64,000 bases of DNA from Candidatus Ruthia sp. Plio_17_S18. Its GTDB lineage: Bacteria > Pseudomonadota > Gammaproteobacteria > PS1 > Pseudothioglobaceae. Shown in pieces: positions 48,513-57,123 of this stretch (positions within the stretch are counted from its first letter, which is position 1; each line of letters opens with the position of its first letter). Under the pieces are notes generated by a model that saw nothing but the letters and a program-made list of their open reading frames with translations, made no database searches and had not been told where the DNA came from. The position numbers and the translations under genes are program-made. The stretch lies in NCBI GenBank assembly GCA_021730105.1, contig CP072538.1, positions 310,001-374,000 on the forward strand. Reading direction: 5' to 3'.

Positions 48513-48920
48513 TTATTCCTTGTTATCTTTAAGCTTGCCACTTGCGTAAAAATCCATCTCTTTTGTGAATGGATTGAGGTGGTAATAATGCCTTGGTTTT
48601 TGTTTGCGTTGTTTTTGTTGCACAACACAGCCCACAACTTCAAACTCACCTTTGAGTTCAAGATCATCATGTTGGGTATTTAAGCAGACCAAAAATTTAT
48701 TTGAGCCACGCTCAATATACTGGCGAAAATATAGCTCACCATTAAAACGTACAACAGCGTAAGCACGATTATGAATTTGCATACCAGGGTCAATAATAAC
48801 AATACAATTTTCACTAAATTCTGGCGTCATATAATTGCCTAAATTTTGCAGTGCGAATGGCTCAGAGTTGGTTGAGCAATTTGTTTGAAACAGTTCTTGT
48901 GGCGTATCTAAGTCTGACAT
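48513..48920 (-). CDS. S24/LexA-like fold protein lacking catalytic residues
   Basis: 135 residues with the peptidase S24 layout: FALQNLGNYMTPEFSENCIV, VIIDPGMQIHNRAYAVVRFN and GELYFRQYIE. In active S24 proteases the first motif has a nucleophilic Ser (GDSM-type) and the third a Lys (VKR-type); here they are Tyr (GNYM) and Arg. No N-terminal DNA-binding domain is present. I infer a non-proteolytic relative. It overlaps the start of mutM by 13 nt and is not surrounded by phage genes. Confidence 0.7.
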   Translation of the reverse strand: MSDLDTPQELFQTNCSTNSEPFALQNLGNYMTPEFSENCIVIIDPGMQIHNRAYAVVRFNGELYFRQYIERGSNKFLVCLNTQHDDLELKGEFEVVGCVVQQKQRKQKPRHYYHLNPFTKEMDFYASGKLKDNKE

Positions 48921-49717
48921 TTTTTACAATAGAATGTGGATCGTTGGTTTTGTATAATTCTAACTATTTTACCCTTGCAAAGATGGCACGTCTTATTTTC
49001 ACAGCCATACACAGACAAAGTCTGGGTGAAATACCCAGGATTGCCATCAACTTGAGAAAAATCTTGCAAGGTTGTACCGCCTGCATTAATAGCTTGAGTC
49101 AAAATATCTTTAATACACTTAGTTAAAGTGTCATACCGAGCCTTAGATATACTGCCAGCCTTACGTTGCGGATTAATACCAGCCATAAACAAACTCTCAC
49201 AAGCATAGATATTACCCGCACCAACCACGATTTTGCTATCCATAATAAAAGCCTTGATGTTTTGCTGTTTATGTCGTGATTTTTGATATAAATACCCATC
49301 ATTAAATGATTTTTCCAAAGGTTCAACTCCTAACGAATCCAGTAGTTTGTGTGAGCCATCTTTTGAAAACAGCACTGCACCAAAACGCCTTGGGTCATTC
49401 AGGCGCATACTTGTGCCATTGTTAAATTGTAATTCAAAATGCTCATGTTTGAGTAGTTGCGTTTCAATATCAACCACCTTAATTGAACCACTCATGCCTA
49501 AATGAATAATTAACGTACCCACCTTAAACCTAATCAATAAGTATTTACCACGACGTTCAATTGTATTAATTTTTTGATTAACCAATGTTGTTATTAAGTG
49601 TTTAGGCATATCCCAACGCAAATTTTCTCGATGTAGTATTACTCGACTGACTTGTTGATTAATAATTAAAGGCATAAGCCCACGCTTAGTAGTTTCGACT
49701 TCTGGAAGTTCAGGCAT
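48908..49717 (-). CDS. mutM: Formamidopyrimidine-DNA glycosylase
   Basis: 269 residues. P2 and E3 of the start MPELPEVETTKRGL form the catalytic N-terminus; lysine lies in RRGKYLLIRF near 60; the H2TH region is ESLFMAGINPQRKAGSISK; the zinc finger CENKTCHLCKGKIVRII with YCKKCQ ends the protein. It removes 8-oxoguanine. It is intact although several peroxide-defence genes in the window are lost. Confidence 0.96.
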   Translation of the reverse strand: MPELPEVETTKRGLMPLIINQQVSRVILHRENLRWDMPKHLITTLVNQKINTIERRGKYLLIRFKVGTLIIHLGMSGSIKVVDIETQLLKHEHFELQFNNGTSMRLNDPRRFGAVLFSKDGSHKLLDSLGVEPLEKSFNDGYLYQKSRHKQQNIKAFIMDSKIVVGAGNIYACESLFMAGINPQRKAGSISKARYDTLTKCIKDILTQAINAGGTTLQDFSQVDGNPGYFTQTLSVYGCENKTCHLCKGKIVRIIQNQRSTFYCKKCQT

Positions 49718-49796
49718 ATAAAAAGGTTAAAAATTAACACACATCAAGAAAAATACCTTATTATAATAATCAACTTTAACAACGACGGAGAAAAAT

Positions 49797-50384
49797 ATGT
49801 TTAATCGCATCAATTTAGTTCAGTGCAAAATAGCACTTGGTTTTGTTACTACTGCAATTATGGTTTATTTGGTAGGCATGGACGTTATCATTAATCAGCA
49901 TTATGCTTTTAGTGTCTGGCTACATGTATTGTCAGGTATCGTTTGGATTGGTTTGCTTTATTACTTTAACTTTGTTCAAGTACCAGGCATGGCTCAAGCA
50001 CTAGCCGACACTGGCGGCTCTGGCCCAGCAGCCATTGGTAAATATATTGCCCCTCGCGCATTATTATGGTTTCGTATGGCAGCAGTAACCACTTGGATTT
50101 TAGGTTTGGTATTGTTAGCACTACAATCTCGCGGTATGGACGGTATTATTGGTGCATTTACCCTTGCACAAGGCTATCAAGTGATTGGTATTGGCTCATG
50201 GATGGGCACCATCATGGCATTTAACGTTTGGTTTATCATTTGGCCAAATCAGCAAAAGATTTTAGGCATGAAAGAGGCAACTGCAGAAGAAATTGTAACA
50301 GCAAAGAAAAATGCAGCATTGGCATCAAGTGTTAATGTTATTTTATCCATTCCAATGTTATTAACCATGCTTGCATGGCACTAA
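49797..50384 (+). CDS. Urate hydroxylase PuuD-like membrane protein
   Basis: 195 residues, with four hydrophobic helices: one near 12-28, WLHVLSGIVWIGLLYYFNFV near 42-61, one near 93-110 and one near 175-190. The histidine in the second helix and the pattern match the membrane domain of PuuD, a heme-type oxidase region, but the c-type cytochrome tail is absent. Function unknown in this context; a role in respiration or in oxygen handling is only a guess. Followed by a strong terminator. Confidence 0.7.
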   Translation: MFNRINLVQCKIALGFVTTAIMVYLVGMDVIINQHYAFSVWLHVLSGIVWIGLLYYFNFVQVPGMAQALADTGGSGPAAIGKYIAPRALLWFRMAAVTTWILGLVLLALQSRGMDGIIGAFTLAQGYQVIGIGSWMGTIMAFNVWFIIWPNQQKILGMKEATAEEIVTAKKNAALASSVNVILSIPMLLTMLAWH

Positions 50385-50405
50385 AGTAAGCTGTAATATC
50401 CTATC

Positions 50406-50441
50406 CACAAACAACCGAGGCTTTTGCCTCGGTTGTTTGTG
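50406..50441 (+). terminator. Strong hairpin terminator after the PuuD-like gene
   Basis: CACAAACAACCGAGGC (50406-50421) pairs perfectly over 16 bp with 50426-50441 around a TTTT loop. It ends 22 nt after the stop codon. Its T-run (CCTTTTTTAA) lies slightly downstream. Confidence 0.8.
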
Positions 50442-50590
50442 TAGCCTTTTTTAATAAGTTGTTCATTTGTTGTATTTTTCATAAAATAAGTTTAATCCTA
50501 ACTACAAAAGGATTGCACACATTTTAAAATAAATAAAATTCACATTTTTGTAGTATTGTTACACTTTTTGTATCTTTTTTACAAAAAAAC

Positions 50591-50618
50591 TTGACTATTT
50601 AAAACAGATACGTATAAT
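50591..50618 (+). promoter_or_regulatory. Promoter of the porin gene
   Basis: TTGACT (-35) is separated by 16 nt from TATAAT (-10, exact consensus, 50613-50618). The rest of 50442-50709 is an AT-rich leader of about 90 nt with no other gene. The ribosome site GGAG lies 8 nt before the porin ATG. A strong sigma-70 type promoter fits an abundant outer membrane protein. Confidence 0.75.
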
Positions 50619-50709
50619 TCACCACATCTTTGTAGTAATACAAAGTAACGAAAGCTAAAAGGATTGGAAGTTTCTTTTGGCATAACTTTTAAATTTTTGG
50701 AGACAAAAA

Positions 50710-51732
50710 ATGAAAAAACAATTATTAATTGCTGCAGTTGCAGCAACAATGTCAGTAGCTGCTACAGCTGACATTTCAATTACAGGTGATGCGATTGTAT
50801 CATTTTCTAGCAATGACGGTGGCGCACCTGAAAATTCTAACCAAGACTATCAGCGTGTTCGTCTAAAGGTAGTTGGTTCTGCGGGTGATACTAAGGTAGT
50901 TGCTGTTATTCATAACAGCGGTTCTACCCGTGTTGATAAAGACAGCACAGCTCAGAAAGATTTACATATGGATAGTTTGTATATGACTACTAAAGCAGGA
51001 CCCGTTAGTATTAAAGCAGGTGACTACTGGGGTACAATTGGTTTAGGTGCGCGTTCTTTAGGTGCTGCCAAGAAAAATGCATTTTCTGCATCAACTAAAG
51101 TAGGTGGCTGGAAGTTAGGCTTATTTACTGCTAATGGTTCTGCTGCTGATGGTTCTGGTACAACTAATGTGAGCGCTTCTGGTAAAATAGGCTCTGTTAC
51201 AGTTGGTTTAACGCATAATCCTGATAACTTTACAGACCTTATTGTTAAAGGTAAGTTTGGTGGTGTTTCAGTTGCTGCTGAGCAATGGAAAGACAAAACT
51301 GATGCTGATAACGACACAACTTTAATTCACATTGGCGGTAAAGTAAATAACTTTAAGTGGGACGTGGCACAAATTAAAAATGACGTAGCTGACGCTGGTG
51401 TTTCTGGTTTTAATAGTAAGCTTGCGCCGTTAGGCTCTATGTTGATTGGTAAGGGTGTTCATGGTGTTACATCTACAGCTATTGCTAACGTTGGTAACTT
51501 TAGTAAAATCTTAGGTGTTGCAGTTAGTGCTAAATTAGCAGGGAATACAGTTAAAGCTATTTACACTAAGAATACTTATGGTGCTAATGATAAGATGACA
51601 GGTGTAGAGTTAATCGTTAGCCGTCCTCTAGGTGGCGCTACTTTAACAGCTAACATTGCTAAGTCTTCTGGTCTTGATAATTCTGATTACAATGTTATTA
51701 ACCAAGGTCTTAGACTTGATGTTAAATTCTAA
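50710..51732 (+). CDS. Outer membrane porin
   Basis: 340 residues. The signal peptide MKKQLLIAAVAATMSVAATA ends at DISITGDAIV. The mature chain alternates beta strands with short turns and ends with Phe (LRLDVKF), the BAM recognition signal, as in Gram-negative general porins. Gly, Thr and Val are frequent. It diffuses small solutes across the outer membrane. It has its own promoter and terminator and a cleaner codon usage than neighbours, suggesting high expression. Confidence 0.92.
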   Translation: MKKQLLIAAVAATMSVAATADISITGDAIVSFSSNDGGAPENSNQDYQRVRLKVVGSAGDTKVVAVIHNSGSTRVDKDSTAQKDLHMDSLYMTTKAGPVSIKAGDYWGTIGLGARSLGAAKKNAFSASTKVGGWKLGLFTANGSAADGSGTTNVSASGKIGSVTVGLTHNPDNFTDLIVKGKFGGVSVAAEQWKDKTDADNDTTLIHIGGKVNNFKWDVAQIKNDVADAGVSGFNSKLAPLGSMLIGKGVHGVTSTAIANVGNFSKILGVAVSAKLAGNTVKAIYTKNTYGANDKMTGVELIVSRPLGGATLTANIAKSSGLDNSDYNVINQGLRLDVKF

Positions 51733-51788
51733 ACTTAAAGCTGTAAAAAATCTAGCTTAGACTTTTGTAAAGTATAAGTTAAGTTTAG

Positions 51789-51825
51789 AACCCCTAGTCT
51801 TATTTTAAGGCTAGGGGTTTTTTAT
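51789..51825 (+). terminator. Terminator of the porin gene
   Basis: AACCCCTAG (51789-51797) pairs with CTAGGGGTT (51811-51819), with an inner CTT/AAG extension, followed by six or more Ts. Classic rho-independent terminator about 60 nt after the stop codon. Confidence 0.9.
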
Positions 51826-51925
51826 TTCCTTCTGTAAAAGGAGGTCTAGTTTCTTGATAACTTCCTGATAAAATGCAAGCAATCAGAAAGCAAGACTTTT
51901 TAGTTTACAAAACAATATAACGATT

Positions 51926-52588
51926 ATGAAAGATAGAATAACTTTACAAATAAGTGGTGCAGATGCACAAAATTTTTTACAAGGACAGTTGAGCAATGAT
52001 ATTACTGCTATTGAAAAGAATGAGTGGCAGTTAAATGCTTATTGTCAGCATCAGGGTAAGATAATTGCTTTGTTTTGGGTTGCTAAAGTTAAAGGTGATT
52101 TTTATCTGAACTTTCCTAACAGTTTGCAAGATAAGGCGCTAAAACGTCTTAATATGTTTGTATTGATGGCGAATGTTGACATAAAACAAGCCACCTTAAA
52201 TGTCAACCCGCCTATTGATGTAATGAAACATCCTGAGGTTTATTTAATAACCAGTGAAAAGTTTGTACCGCAAGAGCTAAATTTAGATATTGATGAAGTT
52301 GGGGTTAGTTTTTCAAAGGGCTGTTATCCTGGGCAAGAAGTGGTTGCACGTTTGCATTACTTGGGCAAGCCAAAGCGTCGCATGCGGTTATTTGAATGTG
52401 ATCAAGCACTTAATGTAGGCGACAAATTGATTGCACTTGGTTCAAAATCAGCAAAAGCATCAGGCATTGTAGTGCGTTGTGTAAAATCAGTTGGCAAATT
52501 AAAGTATTTGGCAACGATTGAGGTTGAACACCAAGATGGTGATATTACATGTAATGATGCTAAATTAATAAGGGTTAAGAATGATTAA
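51926..52588 (+). CDS. ygfZ: Folate-binding protein YgfZ-like
   Basis: 220 residues, shorter than E. coli YgfZ (326). The diagnostic KGCYPGQEVVARLHYLGKPK lies near 132 and the folate-binding ISGADAQNFLQGQLSNDI near the start. The middle folate domain appears trimmed. YgfZ assists repair or assembly of iron-sulfur enzymes. It overlaps nhaD by 8 nt. Confidence 0.88.
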   Translation: MKDRITLQISGADAQNFLQGQLSNDITAIEKNEWQLNAYCQHQGKIIALFWVAKVKGDFYLNFPNSLQDKALKRLNMFVLMANVDIKQATLNVNPPIDVMKHPEVYLITSEKFVPQELNLDIDEVGVSFSKGCYPGQEVVARLHYLGKPKRRMRLFECDQALNVGDKLIALGSKSAKASGIVVRCVKSVGKLKYLATIEVEHQDGDITCNDAKLIRVKND

Positions 52589-53954
52589 GTTATTAAAACT
52601 ATTAGCACTTTTACCCATGAGTGCTGTTGCAACTAGCGAACCACTCACAACCTTAGACTTAACCGAGCATTGGGTGGGTTATACAGCACTTGTTTTGTTT
52701 GTGTTGGCTTATATTTTTGTAATGATAGAGGAATTTACTCATTTTAGAAAATCCAAGCCTGTTATTTTAGTGGCAGGTGTTATTTGGGGACTAATTGGCT
52801 GGGTCTATGCCAGTCAAGGTTTGCCACATTCTGCTGAAGTGGCGCTTAGGCATAATATACTGGAATATTCAGAGTTGTTTTTATTCTTATTAGTGGCAAT
52901 GACTTACATTGAGGCTATGCGTGAAAGGCAAATATTTGCAGCACTTAAAGTTTGGTTGGTTAATAAAGGTTTAACGTTTAGACAGCTTTTTTGGCTCACA
53001 GGGTTTTTGGCTTTCTTTATCTCACCAATTGCTGATAATTTAACCACAGCGCTTATTATGGGCGCAGTCGTGCTGGCAGTCGGTGCGGGTAACCCTCGTT
53101 TTGTATCCATTGCTTTTGTTAATATCGTTGTGGCTGCCAATGCAGGCGGTGCGTTTAGTCCATTTGGTGATATTACCACGCTCATGGTATGGCAAAAGGG
53201 TATTGTTGAGTTTTCGCAATTTTTTGGTTTGCTAGGGCCGTCATTGATTAATTTTATCGTGCCAGCCGCTATTATGCATTTTTATATTAAAGACGAAGTG
53301 GCTACAGGTGGTAAAAGTAAGGTTGACATTAAATTGGGTGGTATTACCATTGTTGTTCTCTTTATTACGACCATTGCCACTGCAGTTAGTTTTCATAATT
53401 TTCTACATTTACCACCAGCAATGGGCATGATGACGGGTTTGAGTTATCTTATGATTGCCGCTTACTTTATTCGCAAATCTGAGCGCAAACTACAAAAAGA
53501 AGGGTTTGATGTGTTTAGAAAAGTGGCAAATGCAGAATGGGATACTTTGTTATTTTTCTTTGGGGTGATTGTGAGTGTTGGTGGATTAGGTTTTATGGGT
53601 TACTTAGCACTCACTTCTGAGGCAATGTACATATCTATAGGGGCGACTTATGCCAATATTTTGGTGGGTGTGTTGTCTGCTATTGTTGATAATATTCCAG
53701 TAATGTTTGCAGTATTAAGCATGAACCCTGATATGTCATTAGGTCAGTGGTTATTAGTAACACTGACAACAGGTGTGGGTGGTAGTTTGCTTTCAGTGGG
53801 CTCTGCTGCAGGTGTGGCACTCATGGGCCAATCAAAAGGGCTTTATACGTTTGGTTCGCACCTTAGATGGACGGGCGTGATTGCACTGGGTTATGGTGCA
53901 AGTATTGGTGCGCATCTATTAATGAACAGTGCTTTATTTGATGTGCCAGTCTGA
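52581..53954 (+). CDS. nhaD: Na+/H+ antiporter NhaD
   Basis: 457 residues with about twelve membrane helices. The hallmark FISPIADNLTTALIMGAVVL near 150 and GGAFSPFGDITTLMVWQKGI near 190 form the ion pathway; SIVDNIPVMFAVLSMNPDMS near 375 repeats the Asp-Asn motif. It exports Na+ in exchange for H+, as expected in a marine bacterium. An N-terminal signal-like segment precedes the first helices. It overlaps ygfZ and coaX. Confidence 0.93.
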   Translation: MIKLLKLLALLPMSAVATSEPLTTLDLTEHWVGYTALVLFVLAYIFVMIEEFTHFRKSKPVILVAGVIWGLIGWVYASQGLPHSAEVALRHNILEYSELFLFLLVAMTYIEAMRERQIFAALKVWLVNKGLTFRQLFWLTGFLAFFISPIADNLTTALIMGAVVLAVGAGNPRFVSIAFVNIVVAANAGGAFSPFGDITTLMVWQKGIVEFSQFFGLLGPSLINFIVPAAIMHFYIKDEVATGGKSKVDIKLGGITIVVLFITTIATAVSFHNFLHLPPAMGMMTGLSYLMIAAYFIRKSERKLQKEGFDVFRKVANAEWDTLLFFFGVIVSVGGLGFMGYLALTSEAMYISIGATYANILVGVLSAIVDNIPVMFAVLSMNPDMSLGQWLLVTLTTGVGGSLLSVGSAAGVALMGQSKGLYTFGSHLRWTGVIALGYGASIGAHLLMNSALFDVPV

Positions 53955-54645
53955 GTTGTGCTTATTGGTTGATGTTGGCAATACCGCCATCAAATGGCGC
54001 TTGGATGATGAAACTAATTCAGCCATTATTAAAGAATTCAATATAACTCAATTACCAAAAGCAGATAAAATTTTTGTTAGTTGTGTGGGTGATTGCCATA
54101 TATTAGATGGGCTTAATAATACGCATGTTGTTAAGACTGAACGTACGTTTAAATCTTTAGAATGTGGCTATCAAACTCCGTCTACATTGGGCGCTGATCG
54201 TTGGTTGGCAATGCTGGCTAGTATTGAACATTACCCTAAACAAAATTTGCTAATTATTGATACAGGCAGTGCTCTGACTTTTGACTTAGTACTTGCTAAT
54301 GGTAAACATCAAGGTGGGCTTATTATGCCTGGATTGAGTGTATTAAGACGTAGCTTTGCTCAATTTTCTAATAGTGCTCAACAGTTGTCTTTGGGCTTAA
54401 CTGCAAACAACACCCAAGAAGGCTGGCTAATTGGTACAAGTCAGATGTTGATGAGCGTTATTAATACACAAATTGAACAACATTTAGATAATGACGGTGA
54501 TTTAATTGTTGTGCTGACAGGCGGTGATGCCAAGGTGGTTGCATTAAAACTTCATTATCAGGTTGAGCTTCATCAAAATTTAGTTCTAGAGGGCTTGTCT
54601 AGCTACGCGCAAACATATAAAGCATTGCATTCAGCCTTGGTATAA
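53941..54645 (+). CDS. coaX: Type III pantothenate kinase
   Basis: 234 residues from the ATG at 53941; the frame opens at 53929. Motifs: the P-loop-like LLVDVGNTAIKWRL near 10, CGYQTPSTLGADRWLAMLA near 85, and NLLIIDTGSALTFDLV near 110 carrying the catalytic Asp. First step of CoA synthesis. It overlaps the end of nhaD by 14 nt. Confidence 0.92.
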   Translation: MCQSELCLLVDVGNTAIKWRLDDETNSAIIKEFNITQLPKADKIFVSCVGDCHILDGLNNTHVVKTERTFKSLECGYQTPSTLGADRWLAMLASIEHYPKQNLLIIDTGSALTFDLVLANGKHQGGLIMPGLSVLRRSFAQFSNSAQQLSLGLTANNTQEGWLIGTSQMLMSVINTQIEQHLDNDGDLIVVLTGGDAKVVALKLHYQVELHQNLVLEGLSSYAQTYKALHSALV

Positions 54646-54676
54646 TCCACTCATTTAATTTTAAATCAAGATCATA

Positions 54677-55873
54677 ATGCAAGACAGACGAGTTTTATCA
54701 GGCATGCGACCTACGGGTCAGCTTCATTTGGGTCATTATCACGGCGTTTTAAAAAATTGGCTAGTGTTACAAAATGAGTATGATTCTTACTTTTTTGTGG
54801 CTGATTGGCACGCATTTACCACGCATTATTCAGATAAGATAGATTTAAATACTAACGTCATGGAAATGGTGGTTGACTGGTTGGCTGTCGGTATCAATCC
54901 AAATACTTCAACAATTTTTGTACAATCCAAAGTGCCTGAGCATGCAGAATTGCACTTGTTGCTTTCAATGTCAACGCCTTTAAGTTGGTTGGAGCGCGTG
55001 CCTTCATATAAGGATCAACAACTTAAGTTAAACACTAAAGATTTAGCAACTTATGGATTTTTGGGTTACCCTTTATTACAAAGTGCAGACATTTTAATTT
55101 ATAAAGCAGGACTGGTGCCAGTCGGTGAAGACCAGGTTGCACACATTGAACTGACACGTGAAGTAGCTAGGCGTTTTAATTATCTTTATGGTCGTGAAGT
55201 TGATTTTGAAGAAAAGGCTGAAATTGCCATTAGTAAAATGGGTAAAAAACAAGCTCAATCGTACCGCTCATTGCGTAAAACCTACCAAGAAACAGGTGAT
55301 GATGAATCTTTAATAAAGGCGCAAGCCTTGTTACAACAACAAAATATTACTTTGGGTGACAGAGAGCGGCTTTCAGGTTATATCGAAGGCGTGGGTAAGA
55401 TTATCTTGCCTGAGCCTGAATCATTGTTAACCAAAGCTTCAAAAATGCCAGGGATGGATGGTCAAAAAATGAGTAAATCTTATGGTAATACGATTTCCTT
55501 GCGAGACACTGCCGAGCAAATACAAGCTAAAATTAAGCGTATGCCAACTGATCCTTCTAGAATTAAGAAGACTGATGTAGGCAATCCACAAAAATGCCCA
55601 GTATGGCAACTGCATGAAATATATTCAAATAAATCAACCTGTGATTGGGTGGTGGAAGGCTGTTCTAAGGCGAAAATAGGTTGTTTAGAATGTAAACAGC
55701 CTATTATTAATGCCATTGAAGAGGAGTTGTTCCCTATGCAAGAGCGTATTGCTAAATACCAAGCAGATTCGGGGCTTATCAAGCAAATTATTTTTGAAGG
55801 TTCTGAAAAGGCCAGAAGTGTCGCTAAAGAAACTATGATAGAGGTTAGAGAAGCGATGGGCATTAATTATTAA
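54677..55873 (+). CDS. trpS: Tryptophanyl-tRNA synthetase
   Basis: 398 residues. The class I HIGH-like motif PTGQLHLGHYHG near 12-23 and KMSKS in DGQKMSKSYGNT near 260. The helical insert is longer than that of the compact TrpS of E. coli, as in the longer proteobacterial form, and contains three clustered Cys near 325-340 (CSKAKIGCLECKQP), which might bind a metal. Charges tRNA-Trp. It is followed within 2 nt by rluB. Confidence 0.94.
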   Translation: MQDRRVLSGMRPTGQLHLGHYHGVLKNWLVLQNEYDSYFFVADWHAFTTHYSDKIDLNTNVMEMVVDWLAVGINPNTSTIFVQSKVPEHAELHLLLSMSTPLSWLERVPSYKDQQLKLNTKDLATYGFLGYPLLQSADILIYKAGLVPVGEDQVAHIELTREVARRFNYLYGREVDFEEKAEIAISKMGKKQAQSYRSLRKTYQETGDDESLIKAQALLQQQNITLGDRERLSGYIEGVGKIILPEPESLLTKASKMPGMDGQKMSKSYGNTISLRDTAEQIQAKIKRMPTDPSRIKKTDVGNPQKCPVWQLHEIYSNKSTCDWVVEGCSKAKIGCLECKQPIINAIEEELFPMQERIAKYQADSGLIKQIIFEGSEKARSVAKETMIEVREAMGINY

Positions 55874-55875
55874 TC

Positions 55876-56604
55876 ATGGCTGATAGATTACAAAAACTTA
55901 TTGCCAATGCTGGTTATGGTTCTCGTCGTTGGGCAGAGCGATTAATTGAACAAGGGCGTATTGAGGTTAATAATAAAACTGCCAGTATTGGTGATAAGGC
56001 TGAAATAACGGATCGTGTTAAGATTGATGGGCGGGAAATTGATTCAAGTCGCTATCTTGAACAAGAAACAAAAGTGATTATTTTGAATAAGCAAGCAGGG
56101 GTTATTTGTTCAAACAAAGACAATGAAGGACGAAAAAGTGTTTATAGTTTATTATCTAAAGAGTCACGTTGGGTTATGGTGGGGCGTCTTGATTTGAACA
56201 CTTCTGGCTTGTTGCTTTTTACGAATAATGGCGATTTGGCTAACAAACTCATGCATCCCAGCTCTCAAATTGATAGAGAATATGCTGTTAGGGTGTTGGG
56301 TCAGGTTGAGAATGAGGATTTAAAAAAATTGACTCAAGGTGTTGAGTTTGATGATGGCTTTGCTAAATTTAACCAAATAACATTTGGTGGAGGTCAGGGC
56401 GCTAATCGTTGGTATAAGGTCGTACTTAAAGAGGGGAAAAAGCGTGAGGTGAGGCGTTTATGGGAGGCATTAGGGTTTAAAGTATCACGCCTTATACGTA
56501 TTCGTTTTGGCAAGATTCGCCTGCCTGATAATCTTAAGGCCAATCAATATGATTATTTAAAACCCGAGCAAGTGAAGTTATTACTTGATGCTGTAGAACG
56601 ATAA
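55876..56604 (+). CDS. rluB: 23S rRNA pseudouridine2605 synthase
   Basis: 242 residues. The N-terminal S4 domain LQKLIANAGYGSRRWAERLI and the RsuA-family catalytic motif GRLDLNTSGLLLFTNNGDLA near 97, plus GKKREVRRLWEALGFKVSRL. RluB modifies U2605; RluE and RluF are close relatives, but the S4 domain and size fit RluB best. It begins 2 nt after trpS. Confidence 0.88.
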   Translation: MADRLQKLIANAGYGSRRWAERLIEQGRIEVNNKTASIGDKAEITDRVKIDGREIDSSRYLEQETKVIILNKQAGVICSNKDNEGRKSVYSLLSKESRWVMVGRLDLNTSGLLLFTNNGDLANKLMHPSSQIDREYAVRVLGQVENEDLKKLTQGVEFDDGFAKFNQITFGGGQGANRWYKVVLKEGKKREVRRLWEALGFKVSRLIRIRFGKIRLPDNLKANQYDYLKPEQVKLLLDAVER

Positions 56605-56917
56605 CAACCCTATTTTTTGTAAAAAACTTGATGCAGGTCAATTACTGACATAAATTTTATTGATAGCATACCCTGAACTTCAACTTGGATAAGATAGATA
56701 AAATATTAATGAATTAATTAAACGCAGATCCAGTTTTGTATATGAATTTATTAATGGTTGGCTTAGCATGGTTGGCTTAGCAATGGCCTCATTTTTATTG
56801 TTCTTTTTTATGAAAAATTTTAAAACCAAACCTTAGTTTTAAACAAACCATTCAAATATTTTTGTATTGTTAAGGTTGTGGTAGAATGGGTTCTTTGTTC
56901 AATTAAAAAGAATTCAT
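56605..56917. other. Gap before the small membrane gene
   Basis: A 22-codon plus-strand frame at 56768-56836 (MVGLAMASFLLFFFMKNFKT start) resembles the tail of a second single-helix peptide, but a stop lies upstream and no ribosome site supports it. A weak TAGAAT box sits near 56881. Otherwise I see only AT-rich sequence. Confidence 0.3.
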
Positions 56918-57031
56918 ATGCCAATCAATGAACTAAATACAGACGGTGTTTTTTGGAGTGCTATGATTTTCACCGTGTTTAGTGTTGTTTTATTCGTGTA
57001 CTTGAAGTTTTTCTATCGGTTTAAAAAATAG
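56918..57031 (+). CDS. Single-pass membrane peptide of 37 residues
   Basis: MPINELNTDGVFWSAMIFTV begins the chain; residues about 13-30 form one hydrophobic helix, and the C-terminus is basic (KFFYRFKK). A polar N-terminus, one helix and a basic tail are typical of small bacterial membrane proteins such as oxidase or respiratory accessory subunits. I do not recognise a family. It stands 92 nt before ileS with no overlap. The preceding A-rich AATTAAAAAG is only a weak ribosome site. Confidence 0.5.
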   Translation: MPINELNTDGVFWSAMIFTVFSVVLFVYLKFFYRFKK

Positions 57032-57123
57032 CTATTTTTATCTTTTAGCTATGGATTATCGTTTTCAAAATCCAGCGCCATCAAGTATAATTGCGCTTTT
57101 AATCTTTATTTCTTTAAGTATTA

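Noticed and set aside
48513..48920. Prophage repressor / phage remnant
   Set aside because: No integrase, structural or replication phage genes nearby; the gene overlaps mutM and is in a housekeeping operon.
57032..57123. T-box leader of ileS
   Set aside because: No T-box or tRNA-anticodon-matching stem is visible in the 92-nt leader, and this control is rare in gammaproteobacteria.
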